Assembly (NCBI RefSeq): GCF_001984825.2
Contig: NZ_CP043318.1
Coordinates: forward strand, 4,526,001 to 4,590,000
DNA from: Enterobacter chengduensis
GTDB taxonomy: Bacteria > Pseudomonadota > Gammaproteobacteria > Enterobacterales > Enterobacteriaceae
DNA length: 64,000 nucleotides
Direction of reading: 5' to 3'
How positions within the stretch are numbered: position 1 is the first letter of the stretch; every line of letters starts with the position of its first letter. The notes beneath the pieces were generated by a model, which saw only the letters and a program-made list of their open reading frames with translations, did no database searches and was not told the origin of the DNA. The translations under genes were made by a program, and so were the position numbers. This document shows positions 1 to 11,417 of the stretch, in pieces.

Positions 1-627
1 TACCAGCTTTTCAATACCTGCGGCAGCTTCTGCGATGTTATTCGCCAGCATATACGCCGGCGTGGTGACAATTTTGTTATCTTCATCAACCACAATGTCA
101 TCAACCGGGCACGGAACGTGTTCGCCCCCCATTTCCTCGACGATCTCTGCGGTATCAATATCCGTCCCGATAGTCAGGCGCAGCGGAAAATCAAAAATCC
201 TCGGCAGCATTGCCGGCGCGATGCAGATAAAGCCCAGCGGTTTTCCTGCTGCATGCATGGCCTGCGACAGCGCCTTAAGATGAGGATCGATCTGGCACTC
301 CGCCCCCTGTGCGGCAAAGGTACTGAGATTTTTGGCCGCGCCAAAGCCACCCGGCACAATGAGCGCATCAAGCTCTGTAGGGTCTGCCTGAATAAGAGGA
401 TGGATATCGCCGCGCGCAATACGCGCGGCCTCAATCAGTACGTTGCGGGTTTCCGCCATCGGCTCGCCGGTCAGATGATTAATCACATCCGCCTGGTTTT
501 TATCGGGCGCAAAACAGATCGCCTCTGCCCCCTGTTTAGCCAGGGCCAGCAGCGTAATGACGGCTTCATGTATCTCAGAACCATCGTAAACACCGCATCC
601 GCTCAGCACGACACCAATCTTTTTCAT
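1..627 (-). CDS. elbB: ElbB, DJ-1/PfpI-family glyoxalase-like protein (3' end cut by window)
   Basis: The leftward frame begins MKKIGVVLSGCGVYDGSEI and stays open to base 1, giving 209 codons. E. coli ElbB has 217 residues, so only about eight are missing. The protein belongs to the DJ-1/PfpI class I amidotransferase-like family. The E. coli protein has weak glyoxalase activity and was first named for an effect on lycopene yield; its physiological role is unsettled. Two ATG codons lie side by side (630 and 627). The upstream AGGA is better spaced for 627, which also matches the E. coli N-terminus. As in E. coli, elbB lies downstream of arcB, with ArcZ between them on the other strand. Confidence 0.93.
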   Translation of the reverse strand, partial: MKKIGVVLSGCGVYDGSEIHEAVITLLALAKQGAEAICFAPDKNQADVINHLTGEPMAETRNVLIEAARIARGDIHPLIQADPTELDALIVPGGFGAAKNLSTFAAQGAECQIDPHLKALSQAMHAAGKPLGFICIAPAMLPRIFDFPLRLTIGTDIDTAEIVEEMGGEHVPCPVDDIVVDEDNKIVTTPAYMLANNIAEAAAGIEKLV

Positions 628-710
628 CATGACAATCCTTTTCTGCAACTTGCTGAAGCACATTAATAATTTTGATTAAAACGCTATGCTTCACACATTT
701 CACTGATTCA

Positions 711-740
711 TGTAACAAACCATTTAAGATTTGCTATCTT
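711..740 (+). promoter_or_regulatory. Probable arcZ promoter
   Basis: A good -10 hexamer, TATCTT (735-740), lies six bases before the expected ArcZ 5' end at 747. The -35 region near 711-716 (TGTAAC) is weak. In E. coli arcZ is repressed by phosphorylated ArcA; I did not identify an ArcA site with confidence. Confidence 0.5.
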
Positions 741-746
741 ATCTGC

Positions 747-869
747 GTGCGGCCTAAATTTTTCAGGCGGCGCCCTTTCGAAAATAACTTTAAAAAACAG
801 GCGCAGCCACGATTTCCCTGGTGTTGGCGCAGTGTTCGCGCACCCCGGTTAAGCCGGGGTCATTTTTTT
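747..869 (+). ncRNA. arcZ: ArcZ (SraH/RyhA), Hfq-dependent trans-acting small RNA
   Basis: The elbB-arcB gap carries an ArcZ homologue on the plus strand. It starts with GTGCGGCC at 747, as in E. coli. The 3' half, GATTTCCCTGGTGTTGGCGC at 811-830, is the processed pairing core and looks almost unchanged. It ends in a GC-rich hairpin and seven T residues. The 5' half (about 757-800) differs much more from E. coli, as expected for the part removed by RNase E. ArcZ activates rpoS translation and represses flhDC and other mRNAs; it is coupled to ArcB-ArcA through ArcA repression and base pairing with arcB mRNA. The last ten bases are antisense to the 3' end of arcB. Confidence 0.9.
842..869 (+). 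terminator. ArcZ intrinsic terminator
   Basis: A seven-base-pair stem (842-848 with 854-860, five-base loop) is followed by CA and seven T residues. The T run is on the plus strand, so it ends ArcZ rather than arcB. Confidence 0.88.
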
Positions 870-3193
870 CTGGCGTCGACCCAGGCTTTAAGCACCGCAA
901 CATCGTTTTGCCACTCTTGCTTCATCTCTTCAACCCAATCACCCACGTTATCTTCCCATGCAGGTAAATCAGGCGACTGAATCTGTTGACCCAGTTGCTG
1001 CAGGTGGCGCAACCCAACCGAGCCGGCTGCACCTTTGATTTTATGACCTTCTTCCACGATGCCCTTCCGGTCGCGCGCCGTCAGGTTTGATTCCAGCACG
1101 CTCAGATAGCCCGGCATCATTTTTTCGAACACCGCCAGGCCGTCGGTAATCAGTTTCGGGCCGACCAGATCGATGTACTGCTCCAGCATCGCGGTATCGA
1201 GTATCGTTTGGGCTTTTGCGCTATCAACAGACGTCATGGTGCTCTCCTCTTCATCATGGGTGTCCCAGAACTTTTTGATCATAGCGGTCAGAGCAGGCAC
1301 CGCCAGCGGCTTGCTGAGTACATCGTCCATACCGGCATCGAGATACTCTTTTTTATCTTTCAGTACGTTCGCCGTGAGCGCCACCAGCGGCGGCAGTTCG
1401 TCGGCCGCATACTGACGCGTCAGCTCACGCGAGATATCCAGCCCGGTCATATCCGGCAGCTGAATATCCAGCAGGACAAGATCGTATTCGCCCGGTTTAA
1501 ACATTTCGAGCGCGGCCTTTCCGGTCATCGCGACATCCACGCTATTGCCCAGTTTTTCCAGCACGGAGCGCGCCACGATCACGTTCAGCTCAATATCTTC
1601 CACCAGCAGGACGTGCAGGGCAGGCAGCGGCATATCGTCGTTTTCAAACGTATCTTCTACCTCTTCCGCCACCGCCGGCGCATGCACCGTCAGCGTGAAG
1701 GTAGACCCTTTGCCCGGCTGGCTGGCCACGGAGATATCGCCCCCCATACTCTTCGCCAGCCGTTTAGAGACCGCCAGGCCAATGCCCGTCCCGGTCGCCG
1801 GTTTCCCGCCGTTGCTGTCCTTCACCTGATAGTACATGGCGAAGATCTTGTCCTGCTCCTCCAGCGGAATACCCATCCCGGAGTCTTCCACCTCGAAGTG
1901 CAGCATGTCGCCTTCGTCATAGCGGATGCGTACCGCCACCTGCCCCTTCTGGGTAAATTTCACCGCGTTGCTGATCAGGTTCCACAGGATCTGGCGCAGT
2001 CGCGTGCCGTCAGTCACCACTTTATGCGGCAGCGGCAGGGTGGGCTCCATAACAAAGCTCAGTCCCTTCTGCTGCGCCTGCAGGCCGGACAGGTTTTCCA
2101 GATCGGCAAGGAAGCTGGTGAAATCAACAGGCTGGTTATCAAGCTGAACCTTACGGCGCTCCATCTTATCCATATCAATAATATCGTTGAAGATATTCCC
2201 CAGCGTGACCGCTGAGACATGGATAGTTTTGAGGTATTTTTCCTGCTCCGCGGTCAGGTCGGTATCCAGCAGAATACGGCTCAGCCCGACAATGCCGTTA
2301 AGCGGCGTACGCAGCTCGTGGCTGATGGTGGAGATGAAGGTGGTCTTGTCGCGGCTGGCGCGCTCCAGGGCATCCTGATAGCGCTTACGCTCGGTGATAT
2401 CGCGGCCAAAGCCCATCAGGCCGTGGCGTTTCCCCACGCGGTCATAGTAGGGCACCTTACGGATCTCAAAGCAGGCTTTGCGTCCGTCCGGGTAGTCCAG
2501 CCACTGTTCATAGGTCAGCGAAACGTTATGGCGGAAGACTTTTTCATCCGTCTCCATGACCTTGGCCGCCGCCTCTTCAGAGTAAACGTCCTGCGGCTTC
2601 AGGTGAATTAGCTGCTTCTCGCTTTTCCCGGTGAGCAGCTCCATCGCCCGGTTACAGCCGGAAAACTCTTTATCTTCATTGCGGTAGAAGACCAGATCCG
2701 GCGACGCATCGAGGAACGAGCGCAGGAAAGAGGACTGCTGCTCAAGCTGGATCTGCGTCACCTCGCGCTCTTTCATTTCGATTTTCAGCTGCTCCAGCGT
2801 GGCCTGACGCTCGGCCTCCGCCTTCTCACGGTCTGAGATCTCCTGGTTCAGCTGCGCAATGTTGTCTTTGAGCTGGACGTTGAGCTTCAGGTCGCGCTCG
2901 CGCATCTCCTCCAGCTTATCGACCAGCTTAGACAAACGCTGGCGGGACTCTTCCAGCTGTTCCACCACCACGGAAAGGAAATAGACCGCCCAGGGCGTAA
3001 TGAGCAGGCCAAAGAAGATGGAGCGGATGACGTCGATACTCTCGACCTGGCCATGCAGAACCATGGTAACGGCCATTTGCACGACAATGGCCAGAACGAC
3101 CAGCGCCAGCGCAAGCAGCATGGAAAAACGCACCAGCCCAAGCTTCATCATTAGGTCGACGTAATACTGGGCAAGCATTCGGATTTGCTTCAT
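860..3193 (-). CDS. arcB: ArcB, tripartite anaerobic-redox sensor histidine kinase
   Basis: ArcB is the membrane sensor of the Arc system. It reads the quinone redox state and phosphorylates ArcA through a His-Asp-His-Asp relay. The protein has 777 residues (E. coli 778). Two membrane helices lie at about 22-47 and 58-77, then a coiled coil and a PAS domain. The redox-active Cys180 and Cys241 are both present. The transmitter has His292 in SHELRTP. Next come the ATPase domain, the receiver with LLDIQLPDMTG (Asp near 576), and the Hpt domain with His717 in EEGHKIKGAAGS. The frame is open ten codons further upstream, but MKQIR at 3193 has a usable SD (AGGGA) and matches E. coli. Its usual upstream neighbour yhcC is replaced by lptG. 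Confidence 0.97.
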   Translation of the reverse strand: MKQIRMLAQYYVDLMMKLGLVRFSMLLALALVVLAIVVQMAVTMVLHGQVESIDVIRSIFFGLLITPWAVYFLSVVVEQLEESRQRLSKLVDKLEEMRERDLKLNVQLKDNIAQLNQEISDREKAEAERQATLEQLKIEMKEREVTQIQLEQQSSFLRSFLDASPDLVFYRNEDKEFSGCNRAMELLTGKSEKQLIHLKPQDVYSEEAAAKVMETDEKVFRHNVSLTYEQWLDYPDGRKACFEIRKVPYYDRVGKRHGLMGFGRDITERKRYQDALERASRDKTTFISTISHELRTPLNGIVGLSRILLDTDLTAEQEKYLKTIHVSAVTLGNIFNDIIDMDKMERRKVQLDNQPVDFTSFLADLENLSGLQAQQKGLSFVMEPTLPLPHKVVTDGTRLRQILWNLISNAVKFTQKGQVAVRIRYDEGDMLHFEVEDSGMGIPLEEQDKIFAMYYQVKDSNGGKPATGTGIGLAVSKRLAKSMGGDISVASQPGKGSTFTLTVHAPAVAEEVEDTFENDDMPLPALHVLLVEDIELNVIVARSVLEKLGNSVDVAMTGKAALEMFKPGEYDLVLLDIQLPDMTGLDISRELTRQYAADELPPLVALTANVLKDKKEYLDAGMDDVLSKPLAVPALTAMIKKFWDTHDEEESTMTSVDSAKAQTILDTAMLEQYIDLVGPKLITDGLAVFEKMMPGYLSVLESNLTARDRKGIVEEGHKIKGAAGSVGLRHLQQLGQQIQSPDLPAWEDNVGDWVEEMKQEWQNDVAVLKAWVDARKK

Positions 3194-3291
3194 AGAGGAT
3201 CCCTTCACGACGTTATCGCTCAATAATACTCAAATTCAGGGCGAGGCGTTGAAGGTTGTGAGAAAAAGTGCGGCGTGAAACAGGAGATTAG

Positions 3292-3319
3292 CCTCGCTCC
3301 CGGTCAACCGGAAGCGAGG
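3292..3319 (-). terminator. Hairpin downstream of lptG
   Basis: A 12-bp stem (3292-3303 with 3308-3319) with a four-base loop starts nine bases after the lptG stop. The single imperfect pair is a G-U wobble only in RNA read leftward, which suits lptG. No T run follows at once, so it may stabilise the 3' end rather than terminate. Confidence 0.55.
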
Positions 3320-3328
3320 AGAGGTGAG

Positions 3329-4411
3329 TCAGGAGCGCTTCAGCAGCAGCCACAGGCTGATCAGGAGGAAGCTGGCGCTTGGCAGCAGGGCACCGATAAT
3401 CGGCGGAATGCCATAAACCAGCGTCAGCGGACCGAAGATCTGGTCGAGCACGTAGAATACAAAGCCGAAGCTGATGCCGGTCACGACGCGCACGCCCATC
3501 GGCACGCTGCGTAGCGGGCCGAAGATAAACGACAGCGCCATCAGCATCATTACCGCCACGGACATCGGCTGGAAGATTTTGCTCCACATGTTGAGCTGAT
3601 AACGCCCCGCATCCTGTCCGCTCGACTTCAGGTATTTCACATAGTTGTGCAAACCGCTGATGGAGAGCGCGTCAGGATCCAGCGCCACAACGCCGAGCTT
3701 ATCGGGCGTCAGGTTGGTCTTCCACGTACCGGTTACCGTCTGAGAACCGGCAATCTGTTTCGGGTCGGTCAGGTCAGATTCATCCACCTGGGACAGGCGC
3801 CACTGCTTATGCTCGGCGTCAAACTTCGCCGACGAGGCGTGGCGTACGGACTGCAGGCGACGCTGGTCATCGAAAGCGTAAATGCTCACGCCACCCAGCT
3901 CATCATTCCCCTTAACCCGTTCGATGTAGACGAAGTTTTTACCGTCTTTCGCCCATAAACCTTGCTGAGTCGAGAGCAGCGAACCGCCGTACATGGCCTG
4001 AGCACGGTAGTTACGCGCCATCTGTTCGCCCTGAGGCGCAACCCACTCGCCAATCGCCATGGTCAACAGCACCAGGGGGATCGCGGTTTTCATTACCGAC
4101 AGTGCCACCTGCATGCGGGTAAAGCCTGAGGCCTGCATAACGACCAGCTCGCTGCGCTGCGCCAGCATTCCCAGCCCCAGCAGCGCGCCCAGCAGGGCCG
4201 CCATCGGGAAGAAGATCTGCACATCTTTCGGCACGCTGAGCAGGGTATACATCCCCGCGCCCAGCGCGTCATAGCTCCCCTGCCCGGCTTTTTTCAGCTG
4301 ATCGACAAATTTGATAATGCCGGAGAGCGACACCAGCATGAATAACGTCATCATGATGGTGGTAAAAATGGTTTTACCGATATAGCGATCAAGAACGCCA
4401 AACGCCTGCAT
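3329..4411 (-). CDS. lptG: LptG, LPS export ABC transporter permease
   Basis: LptG is one of two inner-membrane permeases of LptB2FG. That complex extracts lipopolysaccharide from the inner membrane and drives it across the periplasmic Lpt bridge. The 360 residues match E. coli length. There are six expected membrane segments: three at about 13-120, a periplasmic beta-jellyroll at about 130-265, and three at about 275-358. The start ATG overlaps the lptF stop (TAATG), so the two are translationally coupled. In E. coli lptG faces yjgR; here it lies beside the arcB promoter region, and yjgR is 10 kb away at the other end of the block. Confidence 0.97.
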   Translation of the reverse strand: MQAFGVLDRYIGKTIFTTIMMTLFMLVSLSGIIKFVDQLKKAGQGSYDALGAGMYTLLSVPKDVQIFFPMAALLGALLGLGMLAQRSELVVMQASGFTRMQVALSVMKTAIPLVLLTMAIGEWVAPQGEQMARNYRAQAMYGGSLLSTQQGLWAKDGKNFVYIERVKGNDELGGVSIYAFDDQRRLQSVRHASSAKFDAEHKQWRLSQVDESDLTDPKQIAGSQTVTGTWKTNLTPDKLGVVALDPDALSISGLHNYVKYLKSSGQDAGRYQLNMWSKIFQPMSVAVMMLMALSFIFGPLRSVPMGVRVVTGISFGFVFYVLDQIFGPLTLVYGIPPIIGALLPSASFLLISLWLLLKRS

Positions 4412-5511
4412 TAGATGGCTCCTTTACGCGAGAATCGGGCACGTATGCGGCGCACAGGCACCGTATCCCACAGGTTTAATCCCAGCGCCAGTAAGATGTA
4501 CAGGCTGTTGACGAACCATGTCCAGACCATAGGGTCCAGCTTGCCCTTCGCGCCGTTAGAACGAATCGAGGTTTGCAGCAGGAAATAGATCAGATAAAGC
4601 AGCATCGCCGGCAGCATAGAGAGCACGCGCCCCTGGCGCGGGTTCACCACGCTCAGCGGGACGACAATCAGCGCCATCATAAACACGGTGAAGACGAGCG
4701 TTATGCGCCAGTGGAACTCAGCGCGCGCTCTGTCTGTATCGGTATTCCACAGGGTACGCATGTCCATTTGCTCGGTATCCGTGGGATCGAGCGCCACCGC
4801 CTGGTGGCCGATAATGGCCTGATAGTTCTGGAAATCCGTAATGCGGAAGTCGCGCAGCATCGCGGTGCCTTCGAACCGGGTGCCTTTGTTCAGCGTCACG
4901 ATCTGAGAACCATCTTTGCGCTGAGCAAGCTGACCGGAGTCTGCTACCACGACTGATGGACGCGCGTTACCTTTCGGACGCAGCTGCGCCAGGAATACGT
5001 CGTTGAATTTACTGCCGTCAACGCTCTCGATAAACAGCACGGAGTTGCCGTCGGTCGCCTGCTGGAACTGCCCCTGGGCTAGCGCCGCCATGCCGGGGTT
5101 GGCTTTCGCTTCGGCCAGCACTTCGTCCTGATGACGGGAAGACATAGGGCCCGCCCACATCACATTCACCGCCGCAACGATACCCGTAAACAGCGCCAGT
5201 ATCATGGCCGCTTTCACCAGTACGGCTTTGCTTAGGCCGCAGGCATGCATCACCGTGATTTCACTCTCGGTGTAAAGTTTCCCAAGCGTCATGAGCAGGC
5301 CAAGGAAAAGACTTAGCGGCAGGATGAGCTGCGCCATTTCCGGGATCCCTAACCCAAGCAGGGAAAGCACCAGATTTGTTGGAATTTCGCCGTCAACGGC
5401 CGCACCGAGGATCTTAACCAGCTTCTGACAGAAAAAAATCAGCAGCAGGATGAAGAGGATCGCCAGTTGGCTTTTGAGCGTCTCCCGCACCAGATATCTT
5501 ATGATTATCAC
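4411..5511 (-). CDS. lptF: LptF, LPS export ABC transporter permease
   Basis: LptF is the partner permease of LptG in the LptB2FGC lipopolysaccharide exporter. The 366 residues equal E. coli LptF and begin with a GTG codon (MIIIRYLVRETLKSQ). Membrane segments at about 15-35, 55-80 and 100-120 precede the periplasmic domain, with three more at about 270-350. It is first in the lptF-lptG pair and diverges from pepA across 266 bases (5512-5777), which must hold the promoters of both. I could not place a sigma-E or sigma-70 promoter for lptF with confidence. Both lptF and lptG are essential in E. coli. Confidence 0.97.
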   Translation of the reverse strand: MIIIRYLVRETLKSQLAILFILLLIFFCQKLVKILGAAVDGEIPTNLVLSLLGLGIPEMAQLILPLSLFLGLLMTLGKLYTESEITVMHACGLSKAVLVKAAMILALFTGIVAAVNVMWAGPMSSRHQDEVLAEAKANPGMAALAQGQFQQATDGNSVLFIESVDGSKFNDVFLAQLRPKGNARPSVVVADSGQLAQRKDGSQIVTLNKGTRFEGTAMLRDFRITDFQNYQAIIGHQAVALDPTDTEQMDMRTLWNTDTDRARAEFHWRITLVFTVFMMALIVVPLSVVNPRQGRVLSMLPAMLLYLIYFLLQTSIRSNGAKGKLDPMVWTWFVNSLYILLALGLNLWDTVPVRRIRARFSRKGAI

Positions 5512-5774
5512 TTTAAATACGCCCGTAAAAACCCGTCTCTTTGCAGGAATTTCGCTTGTTTCATGGCTTAAACGTCATTTATTCTCTTGAGTCGTCGAAA
5601 TCATCGCTAAGATTAAAACATCAAGCGGATTCACGCTTCAGGACTTTTTCTGACGTGTCGAAACCGTAGTAACGTAAGATTAACACGAAGTCACCACAAC
5701 AGCGGACATGAGTTACGAAAGGTTTCAATTCTATCCGTAGCAGCCGCCGTTGTCTTTAAGATTCAGGAGCGTAG

Positions 5775-7289
<1,515 letters not shown>

Positions 7290-7297
7290 TGTAAAAT

Positions 7298-7373
7298 GCC
7301 GGGTAGCGGCTTCGCCTTACCCGGCCTACCATGCCACTCAACCGTAGGCCGGGTAAGCGTAGCGCCACCCGGC
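7298..7373. repeat. REP pair (BIME-like) between pepA and holC
   Basis: Two inverted REP units face each other. Unit 1 (7298-7329) begins GCCGGGTAGCGGCTTCGCC. Unit 2 (7344-7373) is its reverse complement with small changes and ends CCACCCGGC. About 14 bases separate them. The unit resembles the E. coli REP consensus (GCCGGATGCGGCG..., ending ATCCGGCCTAC) with family-specific substitutions. Such pairs often protect mRNA 3' ends or bind gyrase and IHF; here it would shield pepA mRNA. Confidence 0.85.
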
Positions 7374-7408
7374 TTTGCATTTGAATCCGAATAAAAGAAG
7401 CCCCATAT

Positions 7409-7852
7409 ATGAAGAATGCAACGTTCTACCTTCTGGACAACGACACCCATCAGGATGGCCTCAGCGCCGTTGAACAGCTGGTGTGTGAGATTGCCGCAGA
7501 ACGTTGGCGCGCGGGCAAGCGCGTTCTGATTGCCTGCGAAGATGAACAGCAGGCTATTCGCCTGGACGAAGCCCTGTGGGCGCGCCCGCCGGAGAGTTTT
7601 GTGCCGCATAACCTGTCGGGCGAAGGTCCGCGCGGTGGCGCACCGGTTGAAATTGCCTGGCCGCAAAAGCGCAACAGCAGCGCGCGCGATATTCTGATTA
7701 GCCTGCGGATAGATTTTGCAGATTTTGCCACCGCTTTCACAGAAGTGGTAGACTTTGTCCCTTACGAAGAATCTTTGAAACAACTGGCGCGCGAACGCTA
7801 TAAAGCGTACCGCCTGGCTGGTTTTAACCTGAATACGGCAACCTGGAAATAA
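7409..7852 (+). CDS. holC: HolC, DNA polymerase III chi subunit
   Basis: HolC (chi) pairs with psi (HolD) in the DNA polymerase III clamp loader and contacts single-strand binding protein. The 147-residue protein begins [12 protein letters not shown] and matches E. coli chi in length. It has the expected compact alpha/beta fold with no membrane segment. The stop codon overlaps the valS start (TAATG), so the two are translated in series. A REP pair precedes it, so holC-valS may use its own promoter or read-through from pepA. Confidence 0.95.
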   Translation: MKNATFYLLDNDTHQDGLSAVEQLVCEIAAERWRAGKRVLIACEDEQQAIRLDEALWARPPESFVPHNLSGEGPRGGAPVEIAWPQKRNSSARDILISLRIDFADFATAFTEVVDFVPYEESLKQLARERYKAYRLAGFNLNTATWK

Positions 7853-10707
7853 TGGAAAAGACATATAACCCACGCGATATCGAACAGCCGCTTTACGAGC
7901 ACTGGGAACAGCAGGGCTATTTCAAGCCTAACGGCGACGAAAGCAAAGAGTCCTTCTGCATCATGATCCCGCCGCCGAACGTCACCGGCAGTTTGCATAT
8001 GGGTCATGCTTTCCAGCAGACCATCATGGACACCATGATCCGCTACCAGCGCATGCAGGGCAAAAACACCCTGTGGCAGGCGGGGACGGACCACGCGGGT
8101 ATCGCGACCCAGATGGTGGTTGAGCGTAAAATTGCCGCTGAAGAAGGTAAAACCCGCCACGACTACGGTCGCGACGCCTTTATCGACAAAATCTGGCAGT
8201 GGAAAGCGGAATCCGGCGGCACCATTACCCGTCAGATGCGCCGCCTCGGCAACTCCGTGGACTGGGAGCGCGAGCGCTTCACCATGGATGAAGGCCTGTC
8301 CAACGCCGTAAAAGAAGTTTTCGTCCGCCTGTACAAAGAAGACCTGATTTACCGTGGCAAACGCCTGGTCAACTGGGATCCAAAACTGCGCACCGCCATC
8401 TCTGACCTGGAAGTGGAAAACCGCGAGTCTAAAGGCTCCATGTGGCACATCCGCTATCCGCTGGCCGACGGCGCAAAAACCGCAGACGGTAAAGATTATC
8501 TGGTGGTCGCAACCACCCGTCCGGAAACCCTGCTGGGCGATACCGGCGTGGCCGTTAACCCGGAAGATCCGCGTTATAAAGATCTGATCGGCAAATTCGT
8601 GGTGCTGCCGCTGGTAAACCGCCGTATTCCGATTGTGGGCGACGAACACGCCGACATGGAAAAAGGCACCGGCTGCGTGAAAATCACCCCGGCGCACGAC
8701 TTCAACGACTATGAAGTGGGTCGTCGTCACGCTCTGCCGATGATCAACATTCTGACCTTCGACGGCGATATCCGCGAAAGCGCAGAGGTGTACGACACCA
8801 AAGGCAACGAATCCGACGTTTACTCCAGCGACATCCCGGCGGAGTTCCAGAAGCTGGAACGTTTTGCCGCGCGTAAAGCGATTGTGGCTGCCGTTGACGC
8901 CCTCGGCCTGCTGGAAGAGATTAAACCTCACGATCTGACCGTGCCGTACGGCGACCGCGGTGGCGTAGTGATCGAGCCGATGCTGACCGACCAGTGGTAC
9001 GTCCGTGCCGACGTGCTGGCAAAACCGGCGGTGGAAGCGGTTGAAAACGGCAGCATTCAGTTCGTGCCTAAGCAGTACGAAAACATGTATTTCTCCTGGA
9101 TGCGCGACATTCAGGACTGGTGTATCTCCCGTCAGCTGTGGTGGGGTCACCGTATCCCGGCCTGGTACGACAACGAAGGCAACGTTTACGTTGGCCGCAG
9201 CGAAGACGAAGTGCGTCAGGAAAACAACCTGAGCGCGGACGTTGCGCTGCGTCAGGACGAAGACGTGCTGGATACCTGGTTCTCCTCCGCGCTGTGGACC
9301 TTCTCCACCCTCGGCTGGCCAGAAAACACCGACGCGCTGCGTCAGTTCCACCCAACCAGCGTGATGGTGTCCGGCTTCGACATTATCTTCTTCTGGATCG
9401 CCCGCATGATCATGATGACCATGCACTTCATCAAAGACGAAGACGGCAAGCCGCAGGTTCCGTTCCATACCGTCTACATGACCGGTCTGATCCGCGACGA
9501 CGAAGGCCAGAAGATGTCCAAATCCAAGGGTAACGTTATCGACCCGCTGGACATGGTTGACGGTATCTCGCTGGAAGACCTGCTGGAAAAACGTACCGGC
9601 AACATGATGCAGCCGCAGCTGGCAGAGAAAATCCGCAAGCGCACCGAGAAGCAGTTCCCGAACGGAATTGAGTCTCACGGTACCGACGCCCTGCGCTTCA
9701 CCCTGGCGGCGCTGGCCTCAACCGGCCGCGACATCAACTGGGACATGAAGCGTCTGGAAGGTTACCGTAACTTCTGTAACAAGCTGTGGAACGCCAGCCG
9801 CTTCGTGCTGATGAACACCGAAGATCAGGATTGCGGCTTCAACGGCGGCGAAATGACCCTGTCTCTGGCGGACCGCTGGATCCTGGCGGAATTCAACCAG
9901 ACGGTGAAAGCGTTCCGCGAGGCGCTGGACAGCTACCGCTTCGATATCGCGGCGGGCATCCTGTATGAATTCACCTGGAACCAGTTCTGCGACTGGTATC
10001 TGGAGCTGGCGAAGCCGGTGATGAACGGCGGCACTGAGGCAGAGCTGCGCGGCACGCGCAACACGCTGATTACCGTGCTTGAAGGCCTGCTGCGCCTGGC
10101 GCATCCGGTGATTCCATTTATCACCGAAACCATCTGGCAGCGCGTGAAGGTGATTGCCGGCATCAACGCCGACACCATCATGCTGCAGCCTTTCCCGGAA
10201 TTCGATGCGGCGAAAGTGGATGAAGCAGCTTCAGCGGATACCGAGTGGCTGAAGCAGGCGATCGTGGCGGTACGTAACATTCGTGCTGAAATGAACATCG
10301 CGCCCGGCAAACCGCTGGAGCTGCTGCTGCGCGGCTGCAGCGAAGCGGCCGTTCGTCGCGTCACCGAGAACAACACCTTCCTCAAGACCATGGCGCGTCT
10401 GGAAAGCATCACCGTGCTGCCTGCGGATGACAAAGGTCCGGTTTCCGTGACCAAAATCATCGACGGTGCCGAGCTGCTGATCCCGATGGCGGGCCTGATC
10501 GACAAAGACGCCGAGCTGGCGCGTCTGGCGAAAGAAGTGGCGAAAGTCGACGTGGAAATTGGCAAAATCGAAAGCAAGCTGGCGAACGAAGGCTTTGTTG
10601 CCCGCGCGCCGGAAGCGGTCATCGCCAAAGAGCGTGAGCGTCTGGTTGCCTTTGCTGATGCGAAGACCAAGCTGATCGAGCAGCAGGCGGTTATCGCGGC
10701 TCTGTAA
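7852..10707 (+). CDS. valS: ValS, valyl-tRNA synthetase
   Basis: ValS charges tRNA-Val. The 951-residue protein is a complete class Ia synthetase. The HIGH-type motif [12 protein letters not shown] is at 41-52. The CP1 editing domain follows at about 190-330, with [12 protein letters not shown]. The KMSKS loop is near 555, then the anticodon-binding helical domain and a C-terminal coiled coil (about 880-951) rich in Lys, Glu and Ala. It starts on the holC stop codon and ends before a strong hairpin. The minus strand carries a 626-codon open frame here, which is a codon-bias shadow. Confidence 0.98.
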   Translation: MEKTYNPRDIEQPLYEHWEQQGYFKPNGDESKESFCIMIPPPNVTGSLHMGHAFQQTIMDTMIRYQRMQGKNTLWQAGTDHAGIATQMVVERKIAAEEGKTRHDYGRDAFIDKIWQWKAESGGTITRQMRRLGNSVDWERERFTMDEGLSNAVKEVFVRLYKEDLIYRGKRLVNWDPKLRTAISDLEVENRESKGSMWHIRYPLADGAKTADGKDYLVVATTRPETLLGDTGVAVNPEDPRYKDLIGKFVVLPLVNRRIPIVGDEHADMEKGTGCVKITPAHDFNDYEVGRRHALPMINILTFDGDIRESAEVYDTKGNESDVYSSDIPAEFQKLERFAARKAIVAAVDALGLLEEIKPHDLTVPYGDRGGVVIEPMLTDQWYVRADVLAKPAVEAVENGSIQFVPKQYENMYFSWMRDIQDWCISRQLWWGHRIPAWYDNEGNVYVGRSEDEVRQENNLSADVALRQDEDVLDTWFSSALWTFSTLGWPENTDALRQFHPTSVMVSGFDIIFFWIARMIMMTMHFIKDEDGKPQVPFHTVYMTGLIRDDEGQKMSKSKGNVIDPLDMVDGISLEDLLEKRTGNMMQPQLAEKIRKRTEKQFPNGIESHGTDALRFTLAALASTGRDINWDMKRLEGYRNFCNKLWNASRFVLMNTEDQDCGFNGGEMTLSLADRWILAEFNQTVKAFREALDSYRFDIAAGILYEFTWNQFCDWYLELAKPVMNGGTEAELRGTRNTLITVLEGLLRLAHPVIPFITETIWQRVKVIAGINADTIMLQPFPEFDAAKVDEAASADTEWLKQAIVAVRNIRAEMNIAPGKPLELLLRGCSEAAVRRVTENNTFLKTMARLESITVLPADDKGPVSVTKIIDGAELLIPMAGLIDKDAELARLAKEVAKVDVEIGKIESKLANEGFVARAPEAVIAKERERLVAFADAKTKLIEQQAVIAAL

Positions 10708-10712
10708 TGCTT

Positions 10713-10744
10713 TTACCCCTTACGCTTCAGGGCGTAAGGGGTAA
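10713..10744 (+). terminator. Hairpin downstream of valS
   Basis: A perfect 13-bp stem (10713-10725 with 10732-10744) with a six-base loop starts five bases after the valS stop. No T run follows, so it may stabilise the 3' end or act with Rho. Confidence 0.65.
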
Positions 10745-10830
10745 CCTTCCTGAAAACTCCTCGCTTGCACTCCCCTTTCTGCGGTGCTATTAACAGCAGT
10801 TATGTGTCAATTTTTGTAATGAGTAATGCT

Positions 10831-11334
10831 ATGAGCGTGATTACCCCCGTCGCGACGACGATGCGCCGGATCGCTGAGCAGGATAACCCGGCTATCGCCG
10901 CCGTTATCCGCACCGTTTCTGCCGAATATGGCCTGACGGCTGACAAAGGCTACACGGTTGCAGATCCCAATCTGGACGCGCTTTTCCAGCTCTACAGCCA
11001 GCCTGGGCACGCCTACTGGGTCATCGAGCAAAACGGCCAGGTTGTCGGCGGCGGCGGCGTGGCGCCCCTCAGCTGCAGCGAGCCGGATATCTGCGAACTG
11101 CAGAAAATGTATTTCCTGCCAGCGGCGCGCGGGCAAGGACTGGCGAAAAAGCTGGCGCTGATCGCACTGGATCACGCGCGCAAGCAGGGTTTTACCCGCT
11201 GCTACCTTGAAACAACCGCCTTCCTCAAAGAGGCCATCGGCCTGTATGAACATCTGGGCTTTGAGCACATTGACGCGCCGCTGGGCTGTACCGGCCACGT
11301 TGACTGCGAAGTCAGAATGCTGAAAAGTCTGTAA
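10831..11334 (+). CDS. yjgM: YjgM, GNAT-family N-acetyltransferase
   Basis: This is a GNAT acetyltransferase of 167 residues, the same length as E. coli YjgM. The acetyl-CoA pyrophosphate loop is visible as [14 protein letters not shown]. The substrate is not established. The frame is open upstream to 10765 with an in-frame ATG at 10819. I prefer ATG 10831 because it gives the E. coli length and has GAG seven bases before it. In E. coli yjgN lies between yjgM and valS; here yjgN is absent and yjgM points the same way as valS. Its right neighbour is ahr, which in E. coli lies beyond the idn genes. Confidence 0.9.
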   Translation: MSVITPVATTMRRIAEQDNPAIAAVIRTVSAEYGLTADKGYTVADPNLDALFQLYSQPGHAYWVIEQNGQVVGGGGVAPLSCSEPDICELQKMYFLPAARGQGLAKKLALIALDHARKQGFTRCYLETTAFLKEAIGLYEHLGFEHIDAPLGCTGHVDCEVRMLKSL

Positions 11335-11417
11335 ATTTCGTTCCTGCCCCCTTCTGTTAAGCGGCCGTAAACTGAATGCTCTACACTCTCAGTTCACACC
11401 ACAACGGGGGAAACACG

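Noticed and set aside
118..666. 182-codon open frame on the plus strand across elbB
   Set aside because: It overlaps elbB, which matches a known protein at nearly full length.
842..860. Hairpin considered as the arcB terminator
   Set aside because: The T run follows it on the plus strand only, and the flanking sequence is ArcZ.
7798..9678. 626-codon open frame antisense to valS
   Set aside because: It lies wholly inside valS; its composition (His- and Val-rich) is what biased valS codons give when read backward, and it has no family features or SD.
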